In this document: piece after piece, positions 8,242 to 17,131 of the stretch
Position numbering within the stretch: the first letter of the stretch is position 1
Layout: every line of letters begins with the position of its first letter
NCBI RefSeq assembly: GCF_001182725.1
Contig: NZ_CWHU01000004.1
Span: 326,943 to 390,942 of the forward strand
DNA: 64,000 bases
Reading direction: 5' to 3'
Source of the DNA: Anaerococcus jeddahensis
GTDB lineage: Bacteria; Bacillota; Clostridia; Tissierellales; Peptoniphilaceae
Position numbers and translations under genes: made by a program
The notes under the pieces: model-generated
Database searches by the model: none
What the model was told of the DNA's origin: nothing
What the model saw: only the letters and a program-made list of their open reading frames with translations

Positions 8242-10770
8242 TTATGACGCACAAGAATCACAATCTTCAACTTCAAGAGATTTTCCTCTTACATAATATA
8301 GGGATTTTACTCCTGCTTCCCATGCTGTTAGGTAAATATTTAAAATTTGTCTCATTGTGTATTCTGTTGTTATATAAACATTTACTGATTGAGCTTGGTC
8401 GATGTGTCTTTGTCTTACTCCACAAGCTCTCATGGAAATATTTTGGTCTATTGTATAGGCGTTTTCGTAAAGCCAGAAGGTTTTTGTGTTTAGTCCTGGG
8501 GCAACTCTTGGTACTATCGCTCCCTTTTTTTCTTCTAGGAAATACTTGTTCATTATTGGGTCAACTCCTGCAGATGTTCCTGAAATTATTGAAGTTGATC
8601 CTGTTGGAGCCACTGCCAACAAATATCCATTTCTAAGTCCATTTTGGTGAACATCTTCTTTTAATTTTTCCCATCTTTCGCTTTCATATCCTCTTTGTTT
8701 GAAATAATCTCCATTATCCCAATCACTTCCTTCAAAACAAGAATATGATCCCTTTTCCTTGGCAATTTCATTTGATGCTTTGATTGCAAAATAATTTATA
8801 TCTTCATAAACCTTATCTACAAAATCAAGATGAGCGTCTTCTTCTGACCATTTTATGTCATTTTTTACCAGCATATGGTGGTAACCACTTGTTCCAAGGC
8901 CGATTGCCCTGTATTTTTTGTTGGTTACTTTTGCATATGGAGTTGGGTAATAATTTAAATCTATTACGTTATCAAGAGCTCTTACAATTGTAGAAACAAC
9001 TTCTTCCAATTCTTCTTTGTCGTTGACATCAATATTTCCAAGTGTAAGACTTGCGAGATTACACTCTACAAAATCTCCAGGTTTGGTTGTATTTACAACT
9101 ACAGTTTCCCCATCAATAGTTTTAATTTCCTCATTTACTGTTTCAGATGGGCTCATATTTTGGGCGATTTCTGTACAAAGATTTGAAGAATATATTATTC
9201 CCTTGTGTTTGTTTGGATTTGCCTTGTTTACTGCATCTCTATTGAAAACAAAAGGTGTTCCTGTTTCTGTCCATGATTTTATCAAAAGCCTGATCAAATC
9301 TTTTATAGCTATAACTCTTTTTGAAATTTCCTTGTCATTTACAAGCTTTTTATAAAATTCTTCAAATTCTTCCCCATAAGTGTCTTCGATTGATTTTCCA
9401 TATTTTACCAAAACTTCGTGAGGATCAAACATGTACCAATCTCCACCAATATTATCCCTACATTCTTTCCAGAAAAGATCTGGCATGCAAACTGCTGGGA
9501 AAATATCGTGGGCCTTCATCCTATCATCACCATTATTTGTTCTTAGGGATAAAAATTCTGGTACATCCTTGTGCCAAACATCCAAATAACAAGCCACAGC
9601 TCCTTGTCTTACGCCTAATTGGTCAACGGCTACCGCTGTGTCATTGGCAAGTTTTATCCATCTTATAACTCCACCTGCCACATTTCTAATTCCCCTAATA
9701 TCAGAACCTTGGGCCCTAACTTTTCCAAAATAAAGTCCCATTCCACCACCGTGTTTTGAAACTTGGGCAAAGTTTGTAATTGAGCGGTAGATTCCCTTCA
9801 AGGTATCTGGAACTGTATCTATAAAACATGAAGAAAGTTGGTTAAATGGCTTTCTCGCATTGGTCATGGTTGGTGTTGCCATGGTTGCCTTTAGTTGGGA
9901 TAAAATATCATATAATTTTTTGGCAAATGAGACTTGATCTTTTTCTCCAATTGCAAGGTGCATGGAAATTCCCATAAACATTTCTTGAACGCTTTCGATA
10001 TATTCACCTTCAAATGTTTTAATCAAATATCTTTTTGCAACTAAGTCCAAACCTGAATAGGTAAATAATTTATTCCTCTCTTCTTTTAAATATGCTCCCA
10101 ACTCTTCCAAGTCCTTATTTGTATAGGATTTTAAAATATATTTTCCATAAAGACCAGCTGAAGTTAGGTATTGAACTTTTGACCTAAAATCAACAATCCC
10201 ATATTTTTCTTCACTGAGACTAATTTTTAAATTAATCAAATGAATCATAAATCTTGCAGCAATAAATTCCCAATCTGGAGCTTCCTTGCTTGTAAGCTCA
10301 CTTGCAGCCTTGATAAGGGCGTTTAACAAGGCTTCCTTGGTCATATTTTTCTTGGTAAAAGATTCAAATTTTAAATACAAAGACTCGATTGGATATCTTT
10401 GGTTGTCATACTCATCATTAATATCTTTGATTATAGAAAGAGTATATTCATCATCAATAAAAGATTCAAAATCAGTTAGGACCTTCCTGTCCATATTGTG
10501 CTTGGCCCTATAAAGAATGTAGGATTTAACTTCCTTATAATAATTATTTTCAATAAGCTCAAGCTCAACCAAATCTTGAATTTCTTCAACAGTAACTACA
10601 TGGTCTTTGGGATATCTTTCTTTGATTGTGTTTTCTATATTAAGAGAAATTTTATCCAAATCTTCATCACTAATAAGAGAATCCACAGACCTAAAAGATT
10701 TAAAGATTGCACGATTAATCTTCTCCCTTTCAAAGTCAACAATTTTCCCGTCTCTTTTTTTAACTTCCAT
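8242..10770 (-). CDS. nrdA: Class I ribonucleoside-diphosphate reductase, alpha (catalytic) subunit
   Basis: An N-terminal ATP-cone (about 1-95, starting EVKKRDGKIVDF) is the allosteric site that senses ATP/dATP. The large-subunit barrel follows, with catalytic cysteines in SSCFIDTVPD and SSNLCTEI, the radical-transfer region, and a C-terminal CDSC pair that is re-reduced by thioredoxin or glutaredoxin. Both trxA and a glutaredoxin gene occur in this window. I chose the ATG at 10770 (842 residues): AGGGG lies 5 nt upstream of it, whereas the in-frame GTG at 10776 would overlap that ribosome site. An NrdR palindrome lies just upstream. Confidence 0.93.
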   Translation of the reverse strand: MEVKKRDGKIVDFEREKINRAIFKSFRSVDSLISDEDLDKISLNIENTIKERYPKDHVVTVEEIQDLVELELIENNYYKEVKSYILYRAKHNMDRKVLTDFESFIDDEYTLSIIKDINDEYDNQRYPIESLYLKFESFTKKNMTKEALLNALIKAASELTSKEAPDWEFIAARFMIHLINLKISLSEEKYGIVDFRSKVQYLTSAGLYGKYILKSYTNKDLEELGAYLKEERNKLFTYSGLDLVAKRYLIKTFEGEYIESVQEMFMGISMHLAIGEKDQVSFAKKLYDILSQLKATMATPTMTNARKPFNQLSSCFIDTVPDTLKGIYRSITNFAQVSKHGGGMGLYFGKVRAQGSDIRGIRNVAGGVIRWIKLANDTAVAVDQLGVRQGAVACYLDVWHKDVPEFLSLRTNNGDDRMKAHDIFPAVCMPDLFWKECRDNIGGDWYMFDPHEVLVKYGKSIEDTYGEEFEEFYKKLVNDKEISKRVIAIKDLIRLLIKSWTETGTPFVFNRDAVNKANPNKHKGIIYSSNLCTEIAQNMSPSETVNEEIKTIDGETVVVNTTKPGDFVECNLASLTLGNIDVNDKEELEEVVSTIVRALDNVIDLNYYPTPYAKVTNKKYRAIGLGTSGYHHMLVKNDIKWSEEDAHLDFVDKVYEDINYFAIKASNEIAKEKGSYSCFEGSDWDNGDYFKQRGYESERWEKLKEDVHQNGLRNGYLLAVAPTGSTSIISGTSAGVDPIMNKYFLEEKKGAIVPRVAPGLNTKTFWLYENAYTIDQNISMRACGVRQRHIDQAQSVNVYITTEYTMRQILNIYLTAWEAGVKSLYYVRGKSLEVEDCDSCAS

Positions 10771-10805
10771 ATCCACCCCTAAATATTGTTATTTTTATAT
10801 CTAAT

Positions 10806-10821
10806 CCACTATATATAGTGG
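10806..10821. promoter_or_regulatory. NrdR box upstream of nrdA
   Basis: CCACTATATATAGTGG is a perfect 16-bp palindrome fitting the NrdR consensus (acaCwAtATaTwGtgt). It lies 36 bp upstream of the nrdA start. NrdR represses ribonucleotide reductase genes when dATP is high. NrdR boxes usually occur in pairs; I could not find a convincing second one in the 219-bp gap. nrdR itself is not in the window. Confidence 0.75.
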
Positions 10822-10941
10822 TTACTCCAAAATTTCTACCTAACAATCATACCATAATATGGAAATTTTAAAAAGTATAAAACACTTATAATTTTTGAAA
10901 ATATAATAATATTTTAAAGAAATAAATCCAAAATTTTCCAC

Positions 10942-10979
10942 AAAAAAAGATATATCTTGAAAAATCAAAATATATCTTT
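10942..10979 (-). terminator. Intrinsic terminator of the sppA-RDD operon
   Basis: On the minus strand AAAGATATAT (10979-10970) pairs perfectly with ATATATCTTT (10955-10946) and runs into a T tract, 11 bp after the RDD gene stop. Confidence 0.8.
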
Positions 10980-10989
10980 ATATCTTTAT

Positions 10990-11484
10990 TTAATTTTCAA
11001 AAAGATAATCTACCACATCATCTTTTATAACTACAGTATCAACCAACATATCTGCCAAAGATTGTTTATTTGGACTAAAGCCTATGAATAAATACAAAAT
11101 TTTTATAAAATTTTGAATATATCTTGCAAAAATTTCCCTCACTAAACAGTCAAAAAATGACAACTTTTCATCTTTTAGAGAAATAACTCTAATTCCCATA
11201 GCCATTTTTCCTAAAGTTTGACCATTATTCAAATAAGTTAGGATGAAAAAATATAATAAACAAATTCCTATCTCAATCAAAGGATTTATTTCTATATTCA
11301 TAAAGGTCAAGTCAGTTTTTATTTGAAAAATCTTTATAATAATATTTGAAAAGGAATAAGCAACTATAGAATCTATAGCAAATGCTACAAGTCTTAGGAA
11401 AAATCCAGCATAGGCAAATTTGGGTATGGATATTGTTTTTTGGTTGTTCAAAGAATTATTTTCAATTATTTCCATATTTTCCAT
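10990..11484 (-). CDS. RDD family membrane protein
   Basis: 164 residues. The sequence AGFFLRLVAFAIDSIVAY (about 26-43) shows the Arg and Asp of the RDD signature in the first helix. Further helices follow, with the usual NGQTLGKMAMGIRVI block after the second helix. RDD proteins are small membrane proteins of uncertain function; some act in ion transport. The gene starts 8 bp after the sppA stop, so the two are co-transcribed. A protease-membrane protein pairing of this kind is common, but the link is unexplained. Confidence 0.8.
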   Translation of the reverse strand: MENMEIIENNSLNNQKTISIPKFAYAGFFLRLVAFAIDSIVAYSFSNIIIKIFQIKTDLTFMNIEINPLIEIGICLLYFFILTYLNNGQTLGKMAMGIRVISLKDEKLSFFDCLVREIFARYIQNFIKILYLFIGFSPNKQSLADMLVDTVVIKDDVVDYLFEN

Positions 11485-11492
11485 AATTTCAC

Positions 11493-12494
11493 CTATTTTC
11501 CATAATAATACATTGGTAGCGGAGAATCTTTTTCCATCAATTCTTTTAATATTGCAAGATCAGATGATGAATTCTTATCCAAAATATTTTGAGCCTTTGA
11601 GAAGAATTTTTTTAATGAATAATCACTTCCTTCGTACTCAAAAACTTCAGGATTATCTAATTTATAATCTTTTTTCATATCTTCAATTGCATTATCAAGA
11701 TTTCCAATTTTATCTACAAGCCCGTTGTTTTTTGCTTGAGCTCCATCATAAACCCTACCATCAGCAAGTTTTTTGACTTCGTCTTCTTTCATAGACCTTC
11801 CTTGAGAAACAACTTTTATAAACCTATCAAAAGAAGAATTTATAAGTTCTTGGAAATATTTTTTTTGCTCATCTGTCATATCTTTTCCAATAGAGCCTGC
11901 ATCTTTCATCTTTCCTGTTGTTATATTTTGTTCTTTAATTCCATATTTTTCAAACAAACCTTGGAAAGATCTTGATGACATAATTACACCAATAGAGCCT
12001 GTTAAGGTTTCGTTTGATGCATAAATTTTATCAGTTGGGGCAGAAATATAATATCCACCGCTTGCTGCCATGGTCTTCATAACAGTAAATACTGGGATTT
12101 TTTTCTCACTTTGAATTTCTTTTATCTTATTTGCAATTTGCTCAGAATTATAAACAGCTCCACCTGGAGAATTTACTTGCATAATTACGCCTTTTATAGA
12201 ATCATCCTTGTATATATCATCAAGTTGTTCCATAAAAGAATCATAAACATCACCATCTCCAATTGCTCCTTCATAAGAAAGAACAGCAATTTTATTTTTC
12301 TTGTCCCCTTCTTCCAAAACATTTTTATTTGCGGTCGCAGAAAATGGATTAAATTGATTAAAATATTCATTTGTTAATTTATCAGCTTGTTGATTTTCTA
12401 TTTTCTCACTCTTATTTGATACAAGAGTTGACGCTACAAACAAAAGTAAGGCTATAGCAACCGCTATCCATCTTTTGCCATTATTTTTTTTCAT
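11493..12494 (-). CDS. sppA: Signal peptide peptidase SppA (S49 family)
   Basis: 333 residues with one N-terminal membrane anchor (about 9-24), so the protease domain faces outside. The Ser/Lys dyad is visible: S145 in MAASGGYY and K197 in TTGKMKDAGS. VNSPGG (108-113) is the usual substrate-strand motif. The enzyme degrades signal peptides left in the membrane. The single S49 domain and length match the short Gram-positive type (B. subtilis SppA is about 335 residues). It heads an operon with the RDD gene and has its own promoter. Confidence 0.9.
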   Translation of the reverse strand: MKKNNGKRWIAVAIALLLFVASTLVSNKSEKIENQQADKLTNEYFNQFNPFSATANKNVLEEGDKKNKIAVLSYEGAIGDGDVYDSFMEQLDDIYKDDSIKGVIMQVNSPGGAVYNSEQIANKIKEIQSEKKIPVFTVMKTMAASGGYYISAPTDKIYASNETLTGSIGVIMSSRSFQGLFEKYGIKEQNITTGKMKDAGSIGKDMTDEQKKYFQELINSSFDRFIKVVSQGRSMKEDEVKKLADGRVYDGAQAKNNGLVDKIGNLDNAIEDMKKDYKLDNPEVFEYEGSDYSLKKFFSKAQNILDKNSSSDLAILKELMEKDSPLPMYYYGK

Positions 12495-12527
12495 ATTAAC
12501 TCCTTCAGTGTATTTTTTTATAATTAC

Positions 12528-12556
12528 ACTATATTATTTTAAATTTAAAGATTCAA
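12528..12556 (-). promoter_or_regulatory. sppA promoter
   Basis: On the minus strand a -35 TTGAAT (12556-12551), a 17-bp spacer and a -10 TATAGT (12533-12528) are found 34 bp from the start codon. An AGTGTA/TACACT inverted repeat (12507-12512 and 12525-12530) overlaps the -10 and could be an operator. A second promoter points the other way from 12571. Confidence 0.6.
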
Positions 12557-12603
12557 GAAAAAATTTAGTTTTGCTTTTTTTTTACAATTGAGTACAATGA
12601 AAA

Positions 12604-12717
12604 AGCAAGACAATTATCGTTAACACTAGAGAAATTGTTTTTGTATAGTCTCTTAATTGAGGCTATTTACATAGAGGATTTTTACCAAAATTTAAAAGGT
12701 AAAAGTCCATTTTTTTT
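12604..12717 (+). ncRNA. Candidate small RNA (about 114 nt) with its own promoter and terminator
   Basis: A -35 TTGCTT (12571-12576), 16-bp spacer and -10 TACAAT (12593-12598) start a plus-strand unit that contains no plausible gene. Three hairpins follow: ACAATT/AATTGT (12610-12638), TAGTCTC/GAGGCTA (12646-12665), and a strong 11-bp terminator stem (12676-12686 with 12698-12708) followed by eight T (12710-12717). The neighbouring genes are all on the minus strand, so this terminator serves none of them. I do not recognise the family. The only ORF is an 8-codon one at 12597 without a ribosome site. Confidence 0.45.
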
Positions 12718-12726
12718 AAATTTTTC

Positions 12727-12784
12727 AAAAAAAATTGGAGATTTTAAAAATTAATTTTTTCTTAATTTTAAAAAATCTCCAAAT
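12727..12784 (-). terminator. Intrinsic terminator of the ftsH transcription unit
   Basis: On the minus strand an A/T-rich stem with the core GGAGATTTT/AAAATCTCC (arms 12784-12771 and 12745-12732, one bulge) is followed by eight T. It lies about 25 bp after the stop of the 102-residue membrane protein gene. Confidence 0.7.
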
Positions 12785-12807
12785 TTAATTTTTATTATTA
12801 TATATTT

Positions 12808-13116
12808 TTATTTCTTATTTTTCTTTTCAAGTCTTTTTCTTGTTTCATTCAAATTCATGAGTGTAAGGGCTACAAAAACTCCAAAAAAGCTTGAAGAGAC
12901 TTTCCTCAGTATAAAGTGATTAATCAAAACCACCAATAAAATTGGAATTAAGACCCAAACTAAATTTGATAAATAAGGATGATTTTCATTAAAATTAATA
13001 AATTTTTCAACAAATACAATTTGAAAAAATAAAGTGAGCAAAAGAACAAGTAATACTTCCAAAATTAAAAATATAAGCCTATAATTTTGATAAAAATTTC
13101 TCAAAAATTCAACCAT
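12808..13116 (-). CDS. Small membrane protein of unknown function
   Basis: 102 residues with three predicted membrane helices (about 12-35, 50-70 and 75-93) and a basic C-terminal tail ending KRLEKKNKK. I do not recognise the family. The ATG at 13116 follows a TTAGGAG ribosome site. The gene lies 40 bp after ftsH on the same strand, with a short hairpin between them, and is probably the last gene of the marR-ftsH unit. Confidence 0.65.
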   Translation of the reverse strand: MVEFLRNFYQNYRLIFLILEVLLVLLLTLFFQIVFVEKFINFNENHPYLSNLVWVLIPILLVVLINHFILRKVSSSFFGVFVALTLMNLNETRKRLEKKNKK

Positions 13117-13134
13117 TTAAAACTCCTAATTCTA

Positions 13135-13155
13135 AAAGAGCCACGAGGGCTCTTT
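13135..13155 (-). terminator. Weak intercistronic hairpin after ftsH
   Basis: AAAGAGCC/GGCTCTTT forms an 8-bp stem 2 bp after the ftsH stop. On the minus strand it is followed by only four T, so it is more likely an attenuator or RNA 3'-end stabiliser than a full terminator. Confidence 0.45.
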
Positions 13156-13156
13156 A

Positions 13157-15226
13157 TTATTTATCTTCTTGATCACTTGGTCCTAGAACTATAGAATCAT
13201 CTGAATTATCATTTGAAGATTCTTCAGTTTTTATTTCTTTTTGATTTTCTTCTAAATCTTCATTTGAATTTTCACTAGAATTTTCTTTTATATCGTCTGA
13301 TGTTTTTGTTTCATCTTCGATTGCTTTATCTTCTAATTTATTTTCATTTGAAACTTCTTCTTTAGGATTTTCTATATTTTCTACAGGTTTTCTATTTAAT
13401 ATTTCCATAAATTGCTCACCTGTTATTGTTTCTTCTTTTAAAAGGAAATCTGAAATCTCATGAAGTTTTTCAAGATTATCTTTAAGAATTTCTATGGCTC
13501 TCATGTGGGCTTTTGCAATAATTTGTCCAACCTTTTCGTCAATCTTATCTCCAGTTCCATTTGAAACTATCATTGATCTTTGACCTCCAAGATATCTTCC
13601 TTGGATTTGTTCTAATTGCATAAAGTCAAAGTCATCATCCATACCATAAATTGTTACCATATTTCTTGCTATGGCTGTGGCTTTTTCTATATCGTTGCTT
13701 GCTCCAGTAGTCTTGGCGTTAAAAATTAATTCTTCTGAACTTCTTCCTCCCGCCAAAGTTACTATTTCATCAAACAACTCTTGTTTGGTCATAATAAATT
13801 TCTCATCCTTATCGACAGTCATTGTATAACCCAAAGCCCCACCAGTTCTTGGTACAATTGTAATTTTGGTTACTGGGGTTTTTTGTGTTTGAATTGCTGC
13901 AACTAGGGCATGTCCTACTTCGTGATAAGCAATGATTTTCTTTTGATCATCTGATATAACTGCATTTTTCTTTTGGGCACCAGCTATAACTGTTTCGATT
14001 GATTCTTCAAGGTCTGTTTGACTTAATTTTTTACGTCCTTCCCTAACAGCTCTTAAAGCTCCTTCATTTACAATATTTGCAAGGTCTGCACCAGAAGTTC
14101 CTGCTGTTCTTTTTGCTATTTCTTCATAATCAATTTCATCTTCACGTTTAATTTTTTTAGCGTGAACTTTTAATATATCTTCACGACCCTTTAAGTCTGG
14201 AAGTTCTACTTGAACTCTTCTGTCAAAACGTCCAGGTCTGGTAAGGGCAGGATCTAGGATTTCTGGTCTGTTGGTTGCAGATAATAAAACTACCCCCTCA
14301 GTCGCATCAAATCCGTCCATTTCATTTAACAATTGGTTTAAGGTTTGCTCACGTTCATCATTTCCAGAATATCCAGAAACATCACGTTTTTTACCAATGG
14401 CATCTATCTCATCGATAAATACTATACAAGGAGCTTTTTCCTTTGCTTGTTTGAAAAGATCACGAACCTTGCTCGCTCCCATTCCTACAAACATTTCTAC
14501 AAATTCAGAACCTGAAATTGAGAAAAATGGAACATTAGCCTCACCTGCTACTGCTTTTGCAAGCAAAGTTTTACCGGTTCCTGGAGGTCCTACAAGTAAA
14601 ACTCCCTTTGGTAAAACTGCACCAATTTCCTTATATTTTTGAGGTCCATGTAGAAAATCTACAACCTCATTTAAACTATCTTTTGCCTCTTCTTGACCTG
14701 CAACATCAGCAAAAGTCTTTCCAGTTTTATTTTCCATATAAATTTTGGCATTTGACTTGCCAAAATTCATAAAATCTCCGCCTCCACGGCCTCCCATGGT
14801 CTTTGATAGGGACCTGTTTGCCATGTAAAAAATCAAAAGCAAAAATAACAAAGGCAAAATACTTGTTACAAATAAGGTAAGCCATGGGCTCATCTTTGTT
14901 TCAACATCTTTTGTAAAAGTTAAATTTTTGTGTTTTTTACTAGCTTCAAGAAGTCTTTCAGTAAGGTCAGTATCTGGCCACAAGCCTGTGATGAAATTTT
15001 GTTTGTCACCATCAACTACGGCTGTAAAAGTGTAATTGTAATCGTCTTTTGTTACTTCTCTAACTTGTCCATTATCTATCATTGAGACAAATTGTGAATA
15101 AGTTATTTCCTTTGGTTTTCCTTCTGCCCTAATTGGTTGTAAAATTTGTTGAATAACCAAAAAGGCTACTATAGCAATAATCCAGTAATAGACCAGAGGT
15201 CTTTTGCCTTTTTTTATTGATGGCAT
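13157..15226 (-). CDS. ftsH: ATP-dependent zinc metalloprotease FtsH
   Basis: 689 residues. Two membrane helices (about 12-28 and 113-134) flank the extracytoplasmic FtsH domain. The AAA+ module has Walker A GPPGTGKT (213-220) and Walker B IVFIDEID (268-275), and the zinc site HEVGH is at 435-439. The last 70 residues or so are a Glu/Asn/Ser-rich tail beyond the usual end. FtsH unfolds and degrades membrane proteins and short-lived regulators. Its ATG directly abuts the stop codon of the marR-type gene, so translation is probably coupled and the regulator is expected to control ftsH. Confidence 0.95.
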   Translation of the reverse strand: MPSIKKGKRPLVYYWIIAIVAFLVIQQILQPIRAEGKPKEITYSQFVSMIDNGQVREVTKDDYNYTFTAVVDGDKQNFITGLWPDTDLTERLLEASKKHKNLTFTKDVETKMSPWLTLFVTSILPLLFLLLIFYMANRSLSKTMGGRGGGDFMNFGKSNAKIYMENKTGKTFADVAGQEEAKDSLNEVVDFLHGPQKYKEIGAVLPKGVLLVGPPGTGKTLLAKAVAGEANVPFFSISGSEFVEMFVGMGASKVRDLFKQAKEKAPCIVFIDEIDAIGKKRDVSGYSGNDEREQTLNQLLNEMDGFDATEGVVLLSATNRPEILDPALTRPGRFDRRVQVELPDLKGREDILKVHAKKIKREDEIDYEEIAKRTAGTSGADLANIVNEGALRAVREGRKKLSQTDLEESIETVIAGAQKKNAVISDDQKKIIAYHEVGHALVAAIQTQKTPVTKITIVPRTGGALGYTMTVDKDEKFIMTKQELFDEIVTLAGGRSSEELIFNAKTTGASNDIEKATAIARNMVTIYGMDDDFDFMQLEQIQGRYLGGQRSMIVSNGTGDKIDEKVGQIIAKAHMRAIEILKDNLEKLHEISDFLLKEETITGEQFMEILNRKPVENIENPKEEVSNENKLEDKAIEDETKTSDDIKENSSENSNEDLEENQKEIKTEESSNDNSDDSIVLGPSDQEDK

Positions 15227-15697
15227 CTATAAACCACTCCTAACAATATAATCATCTAATAAATCATCAAGTGAACCTAGTTCATTAATTATAGTTTTTA
15301 AATTAGAATTAATGGATTTTTCTTCAACTTCTGGCTTAATCTTGTCAAAATATTTGCTAACTTTTTCAGCAGCATCAAATCCTTTTTTTGTTAATTTTAC
15401 ATTAACAACTCTTTCATCTTCATCTGATCTATTTCTATCAACAAATCCTTGTTTTTCCAATTTTTTGCAAATATTAGAAATATTTCCGCCATTTACTCCA
15501 ATTGACTTACCAAGGTTTCCTATAGAAACTGACTCATCAGCTGCTGATAAAGTCATAATCATCTTAAGTTGAAGAGTAGTTACTCCCAACTCTTGAGCTG
15601 TCTCTTGTAAAAGCAAATCTATCTTATGTGATATTTCCCTAATCATGGAAAATATAGAGTTATTAAATTCAAAAAAATCTATGTGTCTTTTTGTCAT
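15227..15697 (-). CDS. MarR family transcriptional regulator
   Basis: 156 residues with a winged helix: VSIGNLGKSIGVNGGNISNICKKL is the helix-turn-helix region and DRNRSDEDERVVNVKLT the DRxxxxxDxR wing typical of MarR dimers. The upstream region has two small palindromes over the promoter, suggesting autorepression. The TAG stop is immediately followed by the ftsH ATG, so the regulator controls ftsH by position. The ligand is unknown. Confidence 0.85.
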   Translation of the reverse strand: MTKRHIDFFEFNNSIFSMIREISHKIDLLLQETAQELGVTTLQLKMIMTLSAADESVSIGNLGKSIGVNGGNISNICKKLEKQGFVDRNRSDEDERVVNVKLTKKGFDAAEKVSKYFDKIKPEVEEKSINSNLKTIINELGSLDDLLDDYIVRSGL

Positions 15698-15717
15698 ATA
15701 AACCTCCTTAAAATTTA

Positions 15718-15783
15718 TAGACTTTAGTCTAAATAGAAAAATCTACTTAGATATTATTCTACATATAATAAGATAATTTTCAA
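15718..15783 (-). promoter_or_regulatory. marR-ftsH promoter with two operator-like palindromes
   Basis: On the minus strand a -35 TTGAAA (15783-15778), a 16-bp spacer and a -10 TAGAAT (15761-15756) are present. Two inverted repeats follow directly: ATCTA-ct-TAGAT (15741-15752) at the start site and TAGACT-tt-AGTCTA (15718-15731) in the leader. They share the TAGA/TCTA core and are probable MarR sites. Confidence 0.6.
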
Positions 15784-15882
15784 GTAAAAAGAAAGAATAT
15801 TTTTGATAATTAATTTTAATTATGTATTAATTGTGTTCTTTGCAAATTATCTTTTCAAATTATTTTTTTATATATTAATTTC

Positions 15883-15915
15883 AAAAAATTAATGCCACAC
15901 CAAATGGTATGACAT
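15883..15915 (-). terminator. Intrinsic terminator of trxA-trxB
   Basis: In the minus-strand RNA a 10-bp stem (15915-15906 with 15901-15892) is complete only because of two G-U pairs; on the plus strand these would be A-C mismatches. TAATTTTTT follows. It therefore acts leftward. Confidence 0.7.
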
Positions 15916-15919
15916 TTTT

Positions 15920-15935
15920 TGTTTCACGTGAAACA
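15920..15935. promoter_or_regulatory. parS site 1
   Basis: TGTTTCACGTGAAACA is identical to the bacterial parS consensus bound by ParB/Spo0J. It touches the trxB stop codon. Confidence 0.93.
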
Positions 15936-16787
15936 TTATCTATTTTTACTTATAAAACTTGCAGCATTTAAGCCTGCAATTTGTCCTTGACCTGCAGCCT
16001 TATTTATTTGATATGGTCTTCCTGTAATATCTCCACAAGCAAAAAGTCCTTTTATATTTGTAGTCATATCATAATTTACTTTGATATGACCATCTTCAAT
16101 TTCTACCGATGGAACAAGGCTTTCTGGTTTTGATGAGTTTTTTATTATAAAAAAACCATCAGCCTTTAACTCTTGTCCGTCTTCCAAAATCAAACTTTCC
16201 GCCTTTAACTTTCCTGTAAATTTCTCAGGTTTTTTATTTATAATTTCTATACCATCGTCAAGTTTTACATCTTTTTTATTGAGATTTACAAAAATAGTTT
16301 GACTTGTCATTTTATTAATGAAATTAGCTTCTTCGATTGCCTCATCATTCATTCCAACTAAAACAACTTTTTTTCCTTTATAAAGACTTGCATCACAAGT
16401 TGCACAATAAGAAATCCCCTTGGCAAAAAATTTATCTTCTCCCTCAATGGATTTTCCCATATCAACTCCTGCAGCAATTATACAAGCCTTTGAAGTAAGC
16501 ATCTTCTCTCCCAAATCAACAGAAAAATACTCTCCCATAGCATAAACTGCCTTTATTTTTTTATCTAAAATTTCTACAGGATAATTTTTGATGTGGTTGG
16601 TGAAATTATTGTATAAATCAGAACCTTTTATATCATTAAAGCCCAAATAATTTTTTATTGATGGGCTTTTTTCCAAAGCCTTGGATTTTTTTCCTATTAT
16701 TAAAACTTTTTTTCTTCTTATACTGGCATTAAGACCTGCAGAAATTCCTGCAGGTCCAAATCCAACTATAATTATATCGTAATCCAT
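15936..16787 (-). CDS. trxB: Flavoprotein thioredoxin reductase, possibly the ferredoxin-dependent (FFTR) type
   Basis: 283 residues. The FAD-binding GFGPAGISAG is near the N-terminus (9-18), the redox pair is CATC (C128-C131) and the second FAD motif is LFACGDITG near the end. The NADPH domain lacks the usual GGGxSA and HRRxxxR: the equivalent positions read VGMNDEAIEEA and then VNLNKK. The chain is also about 30 residues shorter than standard TrxB. Loss of both NADPH motifs is the hallmark of clostridial ferredoxin-dependent flavin thioredoxin reductases, so the electron donor may be ferredoxin (inference). Its ATG overlaps the trxA stop (TAATG), so the pair is translationally coupled. Confidence 0.85.
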   Translation of the reverse strand: MDYDIIIVGFGPAGISAGLNASIRRKKVLIIGKKSKALEKSPSIKNYLGFNDIKGSDLYNNFTNHIKNYPVEILDKKIKAVYAMGEYFSVDLGEKMLTSKACIIAAGVDMGKSIEGEDKFFAKGISYCATCDASLYKGKKVVLVGMNDEAIEEANFINKMTSQTIFVNLNKKDVKLDDGIEIINKKPEKFTGKLKAESLILEDGQELKADGFFIIKNSSKPESLVPSVEIEDGHIKVNYDMTTNIKGLFACGDITGRPYQINKAAGQGQIAGLNAASFISKNR

Positions 16788-17095
16788 TATTTAAGTTTTT
16801 CTACTTCAGAGAGAATAACTTCTTTTGCTTGGAAGCCTACTAGAGTATTTTTTAAAACTCCACCTTTAAAAAGCATCATTGATGGAACTGCATTTACATT
16901 ATATCTTCCTGCAAGCTCTGGACTTTCGTCTACATCAACTGAATATATATCAAAATCAACTTCGCTTTCCATCTCTTCAAGAACTGGTTTTTGCATTTTG
17001 CAAGGTCCACACCAAGTTGCTGAAAAATCTACTAAAACAATGCCGTCATTTTCTAAAACGTGTGTATCAAACTCACTTGTATTTATTTCTTTCAT
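16787..17095 (-). CDS. trxA: Thioredoxin
   Basis: 102 residues with the active site WCGPC (C29, C32) and the cis-proline region AVPSMMLF. It reduces cytoplasmic disulfides, including those of ribonucleotide reductase. It is coupled to its reductase gene by a TAATG overlap. A TATAAT 36 bp upstream, with TTGTTG 16 bp before that, lies at the end of the P-II-like gene and may be a local promoter. Confidence 0.93.
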   Translation of the reverse strand: MKEINTSEFDTHVLENDGIVLVDFSATWCGPCKMQKPVLEEMESEVDFDIYSVDVDESPELAGRYNVNAVPSMMLFKGGVLKNTLVGFQAKEVILSEVEKLK

Positions 17096-17131
17096 AATAT
17101 CCTCCGTTTATATGTTAATAATTATACCGTC

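Noticed and set aside
8244..10804. Several open frames on the plus strand opposite nrdA
   Set aside because: nrdA is an unmistakable full-length gene here; the antisense frames have low-complexity, leucine-rich translations and no start signals.
10846..10862. CCATAATATGG near 10850 considered as a second NrdR box
   Set aside because: Its central spacing is one base short of the NrdR pattern and the outer positions do not match, so it is not counted.
12597..12626. Eight-codon ORF (MKKQDNYR) at the start of the candidate small RNA
   Set aside because: It has no ribosome site and would start about at the predicted transcription start; a leader-peptide role also lacks a downstream gene on that strand.
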